Program-made: the position numbers and the translations under genes | Part shown: one piece after another, positions 38,223-46,967 of the stretch | Layout of the letters: each line of letters begins with the position of its first letter | Position numbering within the stretch: position 1 is the first letter of the stretch | Source of the DNA: Winogradskyella algicola | GTDB taxonomy: Bacteria > Bacteroidota > Bacteroidia > Flavobacteriales > Flavobacteriaceae | Direction of reading: 5' to 3' | Assembly: GCF_005869935.1 (NCBI RefSeq) | Contig: NZ_SZQF01000009.1 | Span: 1 to 64,000 of the forward strand | DNA length: 64,000 bases | Notes under the pieces: model-generated | What the model was told of the DNA's origin: nothing | Database searches by the model: none | Seen by the model: the letters and a program-made list of their open reading frames with translations, nothing else

Positions 38223-40496
38223 TTATTCACATGCTCTCTCAAGAACTAAAATATCATCTCCACTGTGCAACTGTAAACGATCTTCTTCACATTCTACAAC
38301 CAACCACTCACCGTTTATTGCTTGAATATTTGGTCCTGCAACATTAGAAAATGTAAGGATTACACCATCTTCTGATTGTGATGTTGTCCATGTGGCATCT
38401 ATTGTAGTGTCGTTATTATAAATTACTACAGTTTGGCTATTTGGTTCAAAATCAAAATTCCAGTTCATAAGATTATCACTGCCATTATAATTTACGGCAT
38501 TCCAAATACACTCCACTAAAAAGCCGTCTACATCTTCTTCTGAACAGCCTGATGGATTACAGTCTTGAACAACTAGAACAATAGGAAACACCTCAAACTG
38601 ATCTTCGATTACAACTCGAGTATATAAAATAGCTTCTACTCCAATGATTGTATATGATTCTGGATTTGAAATTGGATTAACATCAGTTTCAGCATCTACC
38701 AAAGTTTCATGATAAGTCACAACATCAGCACTAGGATTACAGTTTGAAAATGCAATGGTTAGGTCAAAACTATATGGTCCATCAGTACCATTGTCACATT
38801 GTTCTATAACAGCATCAAAACTTTCAAAACATTCAAAATAGTTACATTCTTCTGTATTGAGATAAATAGTAAACACTTCATATTCTCCATTCTCTGCCTC
38901 AATTCTTAAGTACACTTCACCAGTACCAGACCAATATGATTCTGTTTCTACAATAGCACTAACTCCTGCTTCAGCATCGGCTTCAGTTTCATGGAAACTA
39001 GCTTCAAAAGCATACTGACAATCTATTAAACCAATGGTATCTGCACTTAGATTAAACTCAGCCTCATTATTTGGGCCTAAACATTCTTCGAGTTCAAAAT
39101 CACCGAAACATTCAAAAACTTCGTCATAAGTTTCACAATCTTGTTCGAGCACCAGTTCATTTTCATCTGCAACAACTACTAGCCTATCATCCTCACACTC
39201 AACAATCCTCCAATCATAAGACAATACTCCGTAATCGCCTGGTAAATCTAAAATTAAAAATATACCTGTATTACCAACTAAAACCTCCCACGATCCTGTA
39301 AGCGCTTCGTTGTTACCAATGGCAACGGTTCCACCTTCGTAGAAATTTAATGGTCCGTTATAGTTAGGGCTTAATAAGTCTGTTCCTAAATACCATAAAC
39401 ACTCTTTTAACTCTTCTACAATTTCTTGAGCATCACAGTCTTCAACATCATCGCAATCTAGTTCTAATTCCATAGTAACAATACCGTCCTCAGTTTCTTT
39501 TTCAAACTCAAGCTCATCATCGTCGTCGCAATCGGTTAATAACCATAAGCCATTAGCAGTACCGAAAGTTTCTAATCCTTCAATAACAAGTTTATATCCT
39601 AAATCTGTTTCTATGACATTCCATTCACCTGTTTCAACAACTGTTGGATCTCCAGTTACTGTTACTTCACCATTTTCATTAAAATAAAGGTGGAATGTGT
39701 CGCTTAAATCTCCACTTTCGTTATAAAATTCAGCTTCAAGCCCACATTCTAGTAATAGATTTTCAATACCTTCAATATTAAGATCACAATCTTCGTCATC
39801 GTCATCACAATCGTCTTCAGCGGCTTCAATAGCATCAGATAATTCCTGATTTGAATTTACCTCAACAGTAGCTCCATTTGCATAAACGAGTGTTACAGGA
39901 TAGTTGAGACTAACAATAAGTGCATTATCATCATCTTCTAAATCTTCTAGAAAATTATATAGTGCTTCATCATTAGCTATGGTTACCGTATCTACAATAT
40001 TAAAGTCACCATTAAACACGGAGAACGTTATTGGATACACAAAATCCACACATTCAATAACATCATCATCTTCGAGGTCGCAATCTTCGATAAAATCTTC
40101 TAATTGCTCTTCGTTTTCTATTATAACTTGGTTGTAATCGTTAAAAATTATTGTAATTGGAAACACAAAATCGAAGAAATCATCTTCATCTTCATATTGA
40201 GAAAATATATCTTCTAGTTCTTCTAAATCGTTTAAAGTTTCTATAACAATTGTAATATCACCAACTATTATTGTCACTGGTAATTCCACAGAAAAACAGC
40301 TAGAGTCATCTAAAATATTATCGTATTCGCCATAGTTGGCGGTTACATTACCCATAAATCTTGCCAACTCTGAGTTAGGCTGAATCATCTCCTGTTCTTC
40401 AGGATTATTGACATCTATAGTTTCGTCTTGACAAGACGTAAATACCAAAAGGGCAAAAAAGGCATAAACGATTAGATAATTAAATTTAATTTTCAT
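38223..40496 (-). CDS. Large, strongly acidic lipoprotein
   Basis: From ATG 40496 the product is 757 residues with a lipoprotein signal (FALLVFTSCQDE). ATG 40508 is an alternative start four codons upstream. The sequence is dominated by Asp/Glu and carries Cys-containing clusters (DDCDDDDEDCD and ECFESFDAVIEQCDN). Three or four modules repeat a WxLxxCxDDxLxL pattern such as WRIVECEDDRLVVV, WLVVECEEDRLQLH and LWLLTDCDDDDELEF, each following a short lipocalin-like segment. It is probably a surface lipoprotein that binds cations. It is divergent from the ECF sigma gene (97 bp between starts), so it may belong to that regulon. Confidence 0.82.
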   Translation of the reverse strand: MKIKFNYLIVYAFFALLVFTSCQDETIDVNNPEEQEMIQPNSELARFMGNVTANYGEYDNILDDSSCFSVELPVTIIVGDITIVIETLNDLEELEDIFSQYEDEDDFFDFVFPITIIFNDYNQVIIENEEQLEDFIEDCDLEDDDVIECVDFVYPITFSVFNGDFNIVDTVTIANDEALYNFLEDLEDDDNALIVSLNYPVTLVYANGATVEVNSNQELSDAIEAAEDDCDDDDEDCDLNIEGIENLLLECGLEAEFYNESGDLSDTFHLYFNENGEVTVTGDPTVVETGEWNVIETDLGYKLVIEGLETFGTANGLWLLTDCDDDDELEFEKETEDGIVTMELELDCDDVEDCDAQEIVEELKECLWYLGTDLLSPNYNGPLNFYEGGTVAIGNNEALTGSWEVLVGNTGIFLILDLPGDYGVLSYDWRIVECEDDRLVVVADENELVLEQDCETYDEVFECFGDFELEECLGPNNEAEFNLSADTIGLIDCQYAFEASFHETEADAEAGVSAIVETESYWSGTGEVYLRIEAENGEYEVFTIYLNTEECNYFECFESFDAVIEQCDNGTDGPYSFDLTIAFSNCNPSADVVTYHETLVDAETDVNPISNPESYTIIGVEAILYTRVVIEDQFEVFPIVLVVQDCNPSGCSEEDVDGFLVECIWNAVNYNGSDNLMNWNFDFEPNSQTVVIYNNDTTIDATWTTSQSEDGVILTFSNVAGPNIQAINGEWLVVECEEDRLQLHSGDDILVLERACE

Positions 40497-40592
40497 CTTT
40501 TGGAGCATTATGATTTTAATATATAACATTTAAGGTTTTAAATCTCCTACCATTGCTTTAGAAAAATTAATTTATAATTTGTAGGCGAAATT

Positions 40593-41108
40593 ATGAGCCA
40601 ACCAATTAAAGATAATATCTGCGAGGAACAGTTATTTGAGCGTATCTATAAAAAACACTCAAAAAACCTGCATGATTTTTTGTACTATAAGTTTGGTGAT
40701 CACTTAAATCCTAGTGATAAAGTACAAGAAGCTTTTATTAAGCTATGGCAAAATTGTGGTAAGGTAACACCAGATAAAGCCAAAAGTTTTTTATTTACCA
40801 CTGCAAACAACCTAATGCTTAATGCTGTTGCACATCGTAAAGTAGTTTTAAAATTTGAGAAAATACCTCAAAAAAAATCCACAAATGAAACTCCTGAGTT
40901 TGTTTTACAGGAAAAAGAATATCACGAAAAGCTACAAAAAGCACTTGGTAAATTAACAGAAGCACAACGTGTAGCTTTTTTAATGAACAGAGTTGAGGGT
41001 AAAAAATTCAAAGAAATCGCAGTGCTTTTAGATATCTCAACCAAGGCTGTAGAAAAACGCATTTATGGTGCGCTAAAAAAGCTTCGAGAAGATATAGATG
41101 GATTATAA
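40593..41108 (+). CDS. ECF-type RNA polymerase sigma factor
   Basis: The 171-residue protein has region 2 (LFERIYKKHSKNLHDFLYYKFGD, then KVQEAFIKLWQN) and region 4 (KLTEAQRVAFLMNRVEGKKFKEIAVLLDISTKAVEKRIYGALKKLR), the standard ECF layout. It is followed by a FecR anti-sigma gene and an STN-type TonB receptor, the classic surface-signalling trio. It would direct transcription of the operon, and perhaps of the divergent acidic lipoprotein, on receiving a signal from the receptor. Confidence 0.93.
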   Translation: MSQPIKDNICEEQLFERIYKKHSKNLHDFLYYKFGDHLNPSDKVQEAFIKLWQNCGKVTPDKAKSFLFTTANNLMLNAVAHRKVVLKFEKIPQKKSTNETPEFVLQEKEYHEKLQKALGKLTEAQRVAFLMNRVEGKKFKEIAVLLDISTKAVEKRIYGALKKLREDIDGL

Positions 41109-41166
41109 AATAATTTGTGGGTAGGAAATTTAATAAGTTAACTGTTCTATAACTGAATTGAAATTT

Positions 41167-42057
41167 ATGACAAGAGAAGAACTCATACAAAAATGGCTAG
41201 ACCATAGCCTTAACTCAGAAGAGCAAAAAGCTTTTGAGCAGTTAGAGGACTATAAAGATTTAATGCAGTTAAACAATGCTTTACACTCTTTTAAGTCTCC
41301 AGAGTTCTCTGTTGATAAAAACTACCAAGCATTACGACCTAGTTTAAAGAAAAAGTCTACACAATCTTGGCATAAACCATTACTTAAAGTTGCTGCAGTA
41401 CTAGCAATATGCTTTAGCGTCTATTATTACACAACTACTTTAGACAGCACATTTAACACTGAAATTGCACAGCAAACCACTATAGATTTACCAGACACCT
41501 CTGAAGTTATTCTAAATGCAAATTCTAATTTGGTTTTTAACAAAAGTAGTTGGGACGACCAACGTAACGTAAAACTTAATGGTGAAGCATTTTTTAAAGT
41601 TGCTAAGGGAGAGAAATTTAATGTGGTAACAGACAAAGGTATTGTTAGTGTCCTTGGAACTCAATTTAATGTAAAACACCGTGAAAACTACTTTGAAGTA
41701 AAATGCTATGAAGGTTTGGTTGGCGTAAAAACAAAAGATAATTACACTGAGTTAACGCCAGGAAATGGACTAAAAATAATTGATGGGAAGTTATTTGCCA
41801 ATGAAAAAGAAATCACTACGCAACCCAATTGGTTGCGTGGTGAAAGTACTTATGTTAATACTCCCTTTAAACACGTTATTACTGAGTTAGAAAATTATTA
41901 TGATATAAAAATAGTTGTAGATAAAGCTGATGCTGACCGACTATATACTGGTGGTTTTACACATAAAAATCTAGAATTGGCATTGAAATCTGTAACAATA
42001 CCATTAAATTTAAGCTATAGTAAGTCCGGAACTTCTATTGTATTAAAGCGTGAATAA
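41167..42057 (+). CDS. FecR-family anti-sigma factor
   Basis: The 296-residue protein has a short cytosolic N-terminus (residues 1-75, LIQKWLDHSLNSEEQKAFEQ), one membrane helix (KVAAVLAICFSVYYYTT), and a periplasmic FecR domain: TTIDLPDTSEVILNANSNLVFN, GEAFFKVAKGEKFNV, GTQFNVKHRE, and a C-terminal domain (FKHVITELENYYDIKIVVD). It would hold the sigma factor inactive until the receptor signals. ATG 41167 is preferred over TTG 41158. Its stop overlaps the GTG start of the receptor. Confidence 0.92.
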   Translation: MTREELIQKWLDHSLNSEEQKAFEQLEDYKDLMQLNNALHSFKSPEFSVDKNYQALRPSLKKKSTQSWHKPLLKVAAVLAICFSVYYYTTTLDSTFNTEIAQQTTIDLPDTSEVILNANSNLVFNKSSWDDQRNVKLNGEAFFKVAKGEKFNVVTDKGIVSVLGTQFNVKHRENYFEVKCYEGLVGVKTKDNYTELTPGNGLKIIDGKLFANEKEITTQPNWLRGESTYVNTPFKHVITELENYYDIKIVVDKADADRLYTGGFTHKNLELALKSVTIPLNLSYSKSGTSIVLKRE

Positions 42058-44347
42058 ACTTATACATCGTATTGTTTTATTTCTACTAATTTTTACCTTC
42101 TCTAATCTTGCATTCAGCCAAAAAGAGGAACCACAACAACTCGTTCAAATACTAGAGCGTTTAGAAAAACGCTATGAAGTAAAGTTTTCTTTTGAAACTA
42201 AAACTATTCTGAATATTGAGCTTTACCCATTAAAGGAAGAACTTTCATTAGAAGAAGCGTTAAACCAACTCAAATCTATTACCAACCTTAATTTTGAAGT
42301 TTTAAGTCGACGTTTTATTGCTATTACACCAAGCGATAAAACAGTGCACACATTAGAAGAAGTCGTCGTTAACAACTATTTATCTAGAGGTATTTCTAAA
42401 ACCAACAATGGTACCATTACTGTAGACGCCAATGCCTTTGATATTTTACCTGGATTAATAGAACCAGATGTTTTGCAAATAGTACAAAATCTACCTGGTA
42501 TTGTGAGTGTAGACGAACGTATATCTAACATCAATGTAAGAGGTGGTACCAACGATCAAAACCTTATACTTTACGAAGGTATTCGTATGTACCAATCTGG
42601 TCATTTCTTTGGGCTAATTTCAGCATTTAATCCTTATTTGTCAGATGATATTCGTATTTCAAAAAATGGTACAAGTGCACTTTATGGTGATGCTGTTTCT
42701 GGTACAATATCCATTAAAAATTTAGATAAAATAGACCAGACCTTTAATGCAGGCTTAGGCAGTAATTTACTTAATTTAGATGGTTATGCAAAAGTACCTT
42801 TAAGTAAAAAAACAGAATTACAACTTTCTGCCAGACGCTCTTTTACAGATATATTGGTGTCTCAAACTTACGACGCTTATTTTGACAGAATTTTTAGAGA
42901 CTCAGAACTTAACATTGCCAACAATGTTAATACACTTTTGGCATTAGACGAGCGCTTTTTATTTTATGATGTCAATGCCAAGTTTCTTTACGATATTAAC
43001 GACACATCTAAACTTAGAGTAAGTCTATTAAATATCTATAACAATCTCGATTACAACCAAACCTTTGCCAACTCAGATAATAATATTCAAGAAACAAGAA
43101 GTGCACTCAACCAAGTAAGCTATGGCGCAAGTGCAACGTACTCTAAAGTTTTTAAAAATGACATACAGGCTTCCGCACAGGTATATTATTCTCATTATGA
43201 TTTAGATGCTCAAAATAATGATATAACCAATAGTCAATTACTTATACAGGAAAATAAAGTTGAAGATTACGGCTTACGTTTCGATATAAATAAAACAATA
43301 GATAATAATGTTGAGGTAAGAGGTGGATATCAATTTAATGAAGTGGGAGTTACTAATTTTGAAGATGTATCTAACCCTGACTTTACACGTTTAGTAAAAG
43401 AAATTGTAAGAACACATGCTATTTTTGGTGAAACAGAGCGTTATTCAAAATCCCGAAACACATATATACGGCTAGGTGCTCGTATCAGTTATTTTGAAAA
43501 ATTAAAAGAACTTGTATTAGAGCCAAGATTTGCTTTTAATCAAAAAATCTCTGATGATATCAGATTAGAAATTTTAGGCGAACTAAAGAGTCAAACTATT
43601 TCTCAAGTAATAGATCTACAGCAAGACTTTTTTGGTATCGAAAAACGTCGTTGGCAATTATCTAATCTAGAAAATGTTCCGCTTGTAAAGAGTCAACAAG
43701 TTTCCCTTGGATTAAGTTACAACCAAAACAACTTATTGGTTTCGCTTGAAGGGTATTACAAAAATGTTGAAGGTATTACTGCTCAAAACCAAGGGTTTCA
43801 AAATCAATTTCAATTTGTAAATGATATAGGTGCGTATACCATTACTGGCTTGGATTTTTTAGTAAATAAACGTTTTAATAATTTTAGTACTTGGATGAGC
43901 TATACCTTAAGTAACAACGATTATAAGTTTGATGTTATAAATGAAGGCAGTTCATTTCCTAACAGTGTAGATTTAACACATGTTGCCAACGCATCGTTGA
44001 CTTATAGCTTAAAAAACCTTAAAATAGGTTTGGGTGTTAATTGGCACTCTGGGAGAGCTTATACAAAGCCATTACAAATACAAGATAACAGCAATTCTTC
44101 TATAGAATACCAAAGCCCAAATAGTGCCCGATTAGAAGATTATTTTAGAGCTGATGTATCTGCAATCTATAAATTTCACATTTCAAAAGGCATAAAAGCA
44201 GAAGCCGCTGCTGCTGTTTGGAATATGTTTAACCAAGATAATATTATAAATCGTTATTACACCTTAGACACAGACAATACTATTGTTGAAATTGACAATC
44301 GCTCATTAAAATTTACACCCAATCTAAGCTTTAGAGTCAGTTTTTGA
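42050..44347 (+). CDS. STN-domain TonB-dependent receptor
   Basis: The 765-residue outer-membrane receptor has a signal peptide (FLLIFTFSNLAFSQ), an STN signalling domain (residues about 25-105, KRYEVKFSFETKTILN), a plug (LEEVVVNNYLSRGISK, NINVRGGTNDQNLILYEGIRMY, GTSALYGDAVSGTISI) and a 22-strand-type barrel ending NLSFRVSF, with terminal Phe. The GTG start at 42050 overlaps the FecR stop by eight bases, coupling their translation. The STN domain is how ligand binding is relayed to FecR. No SusD-like gene is adjacent; the divergent acidic lipoprotein may serve in its place. The ligand is unknown. Confidence 0.93.
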   Translation: MNKLIHRIVLFLLIFTFSNLAFSQKEEPQQLVQILERLEKRYEVKFSFETKTILNIELYPLKEELSLEEALNQLKSITNLNFEVLSRRFIAITPSDKTVHTLEEVVVNNYLSRGISKTNNGTITVDANAFDILPGLIEPDVLQIVQNLPGIVSVDERISNINVRGGTNDQNLILYEGIRMYQSGHFFGLISAFNPYLSDDIRISKNGTSALYGDAVSGTISIKNLDKIDQTFNAGLGSNLLNLDGYAKVPLSKKTELQLSARRSFTDILVSQTYDAYFDRIFRDSELNIANNVNTLLALDERFLFYDVNAKFLYDINDTSKLRVSLLNIYNNLDYNQTFANSDNNIQETRSALNQVSYGASATYSKVFKNDIQASAQVYYSHYDLDAQNNDITNSQLLIQENKVEDYGLRFDINKTIDNNVEVRGGYQFNEVGVTNFEDVSNPDFTRLVKEIVRTHAIFGETERYSKSRNTYIRLGARISYFEKLKELVLEPRFAFNQKISDDIRLEILGELKSQTISQVIDLQQDFFGIEKRRWQLSNLENVPLVKSQQVSLGLSYNQNNLLVSLEGYYKNVEGITAQNQGFQNQFQFVNDIGAYTITGLDFLVNKRFNNFSTWMSYTLSNNDYKFDVINEGSSFPNSVDLTHVANASLTYSLKNLKIGLGVNWHSGRAYTKPLQIQDNSNSSIEYQSPNSARLEDYFRADVSAIYKFHISKGIKAEAAAAVWNMFNQDNIINRYYTLDTDNTIVEIDNRSLKFTPNLSFRVSF

Positions 44348-44408
44348 TTAATTATGCTTAATTTACATATTGCATAAAATCTGAACTAATTTTTTCATAA
44401 ATGCAATT

Positions 44409-44726
44409 ATGATACAGATAAATATAATTACCAAAGACAGAGAGCAAGCAGAGGAAATAACCACGCTTTTATTCGAAGAGAGATTAGTTGTTAACGAGTT
44501 TATAATCAACGATATGACTGGCAGGAATCCTAACGAGCGAGGTAATTTAACCAGTGAGAAAGAAGTCCTTATTGTAGGTACTACCAAGGCTCTATTATTT
44601 AATGCGATTGACGAATTATTACAGCTAAAGTATGGTGAGCATATGCCTGTAATTTACGCAATACCAATAGTCTACATGAATTCTAAGCAGAGTGATTATT
44701 TAAGGCAAAATACCGCAAAAGTTTAA
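44409..44726 (+). CDS. CutA-like small protein
   Basis: The 105-residue product reads MIQINIITKDREQAEEITTLLFEERLVVNEFIIND, then LIVGTTKALLFNAIDELLQLKYGEHMPVIYAIPIV. The arrangement resembles the trimeric CutA/PII-like ferredoxin fold (divalent-cation tolerance family), including the final conserved MPVIYAIPI. The match is by eye and moderate. The gene is followed 12 bases later by the DinB/YfiT-like gene on the same strand. Confidence 0.65.
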   Translation: MIQINIITKDREQAEEITTLLFEERLVVNEFIINDMTGRNPNERGNLTSEKEVLIVGTTKALLFNAIDELLQLKYGEHMPVIYAIPIVYMNSKQSDYLRQNTAKV

Positions 44727-44738
44727 TACCCTTAGATA

Positions 44739-45284
44739 ATGACTGAACAAGAATTATATAAACTAAGGTTTCCGATTGGCGAATTTGAAAAACCCAAACA
44801 AATTACTAAAAACCATATCAATAGTTGGATTTCTATTATTGAGGATTTTCCTCAAAAAATAGAAAATATTACAAAGAATCTTAGCGAAGAACAACTCAAT
44901 TATAAATACAGACCTAATGGTTGGACAATTAAACAAGTAGTGCATCATTGTGCTGACAGCCATATAAATAGTATTATTAGATTTAAGCTTGCAATTACTG
45001 AAAATACGCCAACTATAAGACCCTATTTTGAAGACAGATTTGCCACACTTATAGATTACTCTCAACCTCTTGATGCTTCACTATTTATTTTAAAAGGTGT
45101 ACATCACAAGCTTGGTGTACTGTTAAATAATTTTTCTGAAGACGATCTAAAACGAACATTTATCCACCCAGAACATGGCAAACAATTTTCGATTGAAGAA
45201 ACCATTGGTGTTTATGCGTGGCATAGTAATCATCATTTTGCTCATATAGAGCAAGCTTTAAAATACAATGGATCGTTTAACTAA
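44739..45284 (+). CDS. DinB/YfiT-like metal-dependent transferase
   Basis: The 181-residue product starts LYKLRFPIGEFEKPKQIT, a YfiT hallmark, and has the four-helix DinB fold with the metal triad in GWTIKQVVHHCADSH (first His) and YAWHSNHHFAHIEQAL (second and third His). In the family these are bacillithiol-S-transferases or hydrolases; the substrate here is not known. It ends just before a MITE-like repeat. Confidence 0.88.
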   Translation: MTEQELYKLRFPIGEFEKPKQITKNHINSWISIIEDFPQKIENITKNLSEEQLNYKYRPNGWTIKQVVHHCADSHINSIIRFKLAITENTPTIRPYFEDRFATLIDYSQPLDASLFILKGVHHKLGVLLNNFSEDDLKRTFIHPEHGKQFSIEETIGVYAWHSNHHFAHIEQALKYNGSFN

Positions 45285-45315
45285 AAAAAGAGCCTGTCTG
45301 AAAGGTACAAGAATC

Positions 45316-45420
45316 TGTCATTCTGAATTGTCCCACAGAGTGCAGTCGAAGTGTATTTCAGAATCTCAACAAACCGATTTTCAATTTTATATTAGAATCT
45401 GAAACGAGTTCAGATTGACA
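45316..45420. repeat. 105-bp element with imperfect terminal inverted repeats
   Basis: TGTCATTCTGAA at one end and TTCAGATTGACA at the other are inverted repeats with one mismatch. The element contains GCAGTCGAAGTG, a short motif often seen in intergenic repeats of Flavobacteria, and codes for nothing. It lies between convergent genes. Confidence 0.6.
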
Positions 45421-45464
45421 AAATTTTAACTATTTCAAATAGCCTCTAATGTATTGGTATGTCT

Positions 45465-46760
45465 TTAAGGTCTACCATTTGCAGCACGCTCTGCCTTTTG
45501 TTTTTGTTTCTCAATACTTTTTTTAATTTTTTCTATAGCAGACTCAATAGATTTATCTGGTTCTATAAGATTATATTTTCCCCAGAAATCTGGATCTGAA
45601 AAACCTGAAATTGCATCTGTAATAATAACAGAAGGTCTTAATTTATCTTTACTTTTTATTCTTCTATCTGTTGAGTTTATTTCCCAATCGGTTACAGCCA
45701 TCTCACTTGATAACGAATAAACCTTATTAAAAATTTCTCGCTTTTTATTAACCTTGAATTCTAAAAATAAATTAGAATAACTATAATACCACTTACCACC
45801 TTTCTCCTTATAGTTAACTTTATAGTTAGCTTCTAATGGATAAACGATAACATTACTAGGCTTCTTTTTAACTAAAAGGTTTTTACTCTTGTTTTTATTA
45901 CTAAGATCTAATGAGTAATCTGCACTTACAAGAGCCAAGGACTCAACATCTATAAATAACTTGCCATTGTAACTATAGTTTAAAGCATTATTCTTAGGAC
46001 TAAAATTAACAACATAAACATTTCTGTTATTTATGTTAGACGGATTGTCAAAAGAAAAATTATAACTATTTATGGTAGCATCTGTAAAAATGTATTCAGG
46101 GTATTTCATAATGTCCAAATAAATAGTTGAAAACGGGCCACCTTGTAATTTTACGGAAACTGTATCTAGTCGCTTATAATCTGTACTTTTTCTGGCTTTA
46201 TTTAATTCAATTGCATCTGCAACAGAAGATCTGTTAGGATACTTTAGAATATTAACTACAGCCTCTGTTAGTGATACATTTCTATTACGCCTTTTAATGG
46301 TTTCCCTATAAAAAGCAGTCATATAAACTGATTCGTCTTGATGATTTTTGCTTTTGTTTTCAAATACTTTCCTAATTAGGCTTTCGGCATTTTTAAAGGC
46401 AGAAATACTTACCTCAGATAACTCAGTAACTGTTCTATACAATTCAATCTTATTGTCCTTAGCAGACAATTCTGATAATGGAATAACCCTAGTACTATAA
46501 CCCAATAAACTTATAATAACTTTAGAGTCTAAATATTCATTTGAAACTTTTAACACAAATTCACCTTCTGAATTTGTAATCGTTCCAACATTAGTTTCAT
46601 TGACGTTAAGACTTGCAGCTTCTAGTGCATTATTTGTTTTACCGTCTACCACCTTACCACTAAATTCTGAGAAATTCTCTTGAGCACTTAGGGTAAAAGT
46701 CACCAACAAAATAGCTAGGAATGTGTTGGCTAAAGATTTAAAATACCGTGTAGTTTTCAT
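45465..46760 (-). CDS. Carboxypeptidase-regulatory-like domain protein
   Basis: The 431-residue product has a signal peptide (FLAILLVTFTLSAQ). The CarboxypepD_reg-like beta-sandwich follows (EFSGKVVDGKTNNALEAASL, then VGTITNSEGEFVLKV and ISLLGYSTRVIPLSE). The remaining 300 residues are a family-specific domain with strand-rich sequence (FSTIYLDIMKYPEYIFTDAT). The family is related to the N-termini of TonB receptors and is likely at the outer membrane. No partner gene is close. Function is unknown. Confidence 0.83.
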   Translation of the reverse strand: MKTTRYFKSLANTFLAILLVTFTLSAQENFSEFSGKVVDGKTNNALEAASLNVNETNVGTITNSEGEFVLKVSNEYLDSKVIISLLGYSTRVIPLSELSAKDNKIELYRTVTELSEVSISAFKNAESLIRKVFENKSKNHQDESVYMTAFYRETIKRRNRNVSLTEAVVNILKYPNRSSVADAIELNKARKSTDYKRLDTVSVKLQGGPFSTIYLDIMKYPEYIFTDATINSYNFSFDNPSNINNRNVYVVNFSPKNNALNYSYNGKLFIDVESLALVSADYSLDLSNKNKSKNLLVKKKPSNVIVYPLEANYKVNYKEKGGKWYYSYSNLFLEFKVNKKREIFNKVYSLSSEMAVTDWEINSTDRRIKSKDKLRPSVIITDAISGFSDPDFWGKYNLIEPDKSIESAIEKIKKSIEKQKQKAERAANGRP

Positions 46761-46967
46761 CTGTTAGTTTTTATTGCTTTTTTTATTTGTCAGATGGAAT
46801 TCGCTATAAAATTTAAGTCTATTTAAAATTTATTATCATTGCTCATTTCATAGCATAGTTCCTTAATTTAACATTATCTAAGATACTAAAAAACGAACAT
46901 ATTACTACACAGCAATCTGTTAAAACTACTGTAAACACTACACTTAGTAAGATATTTCTTAATAAAC

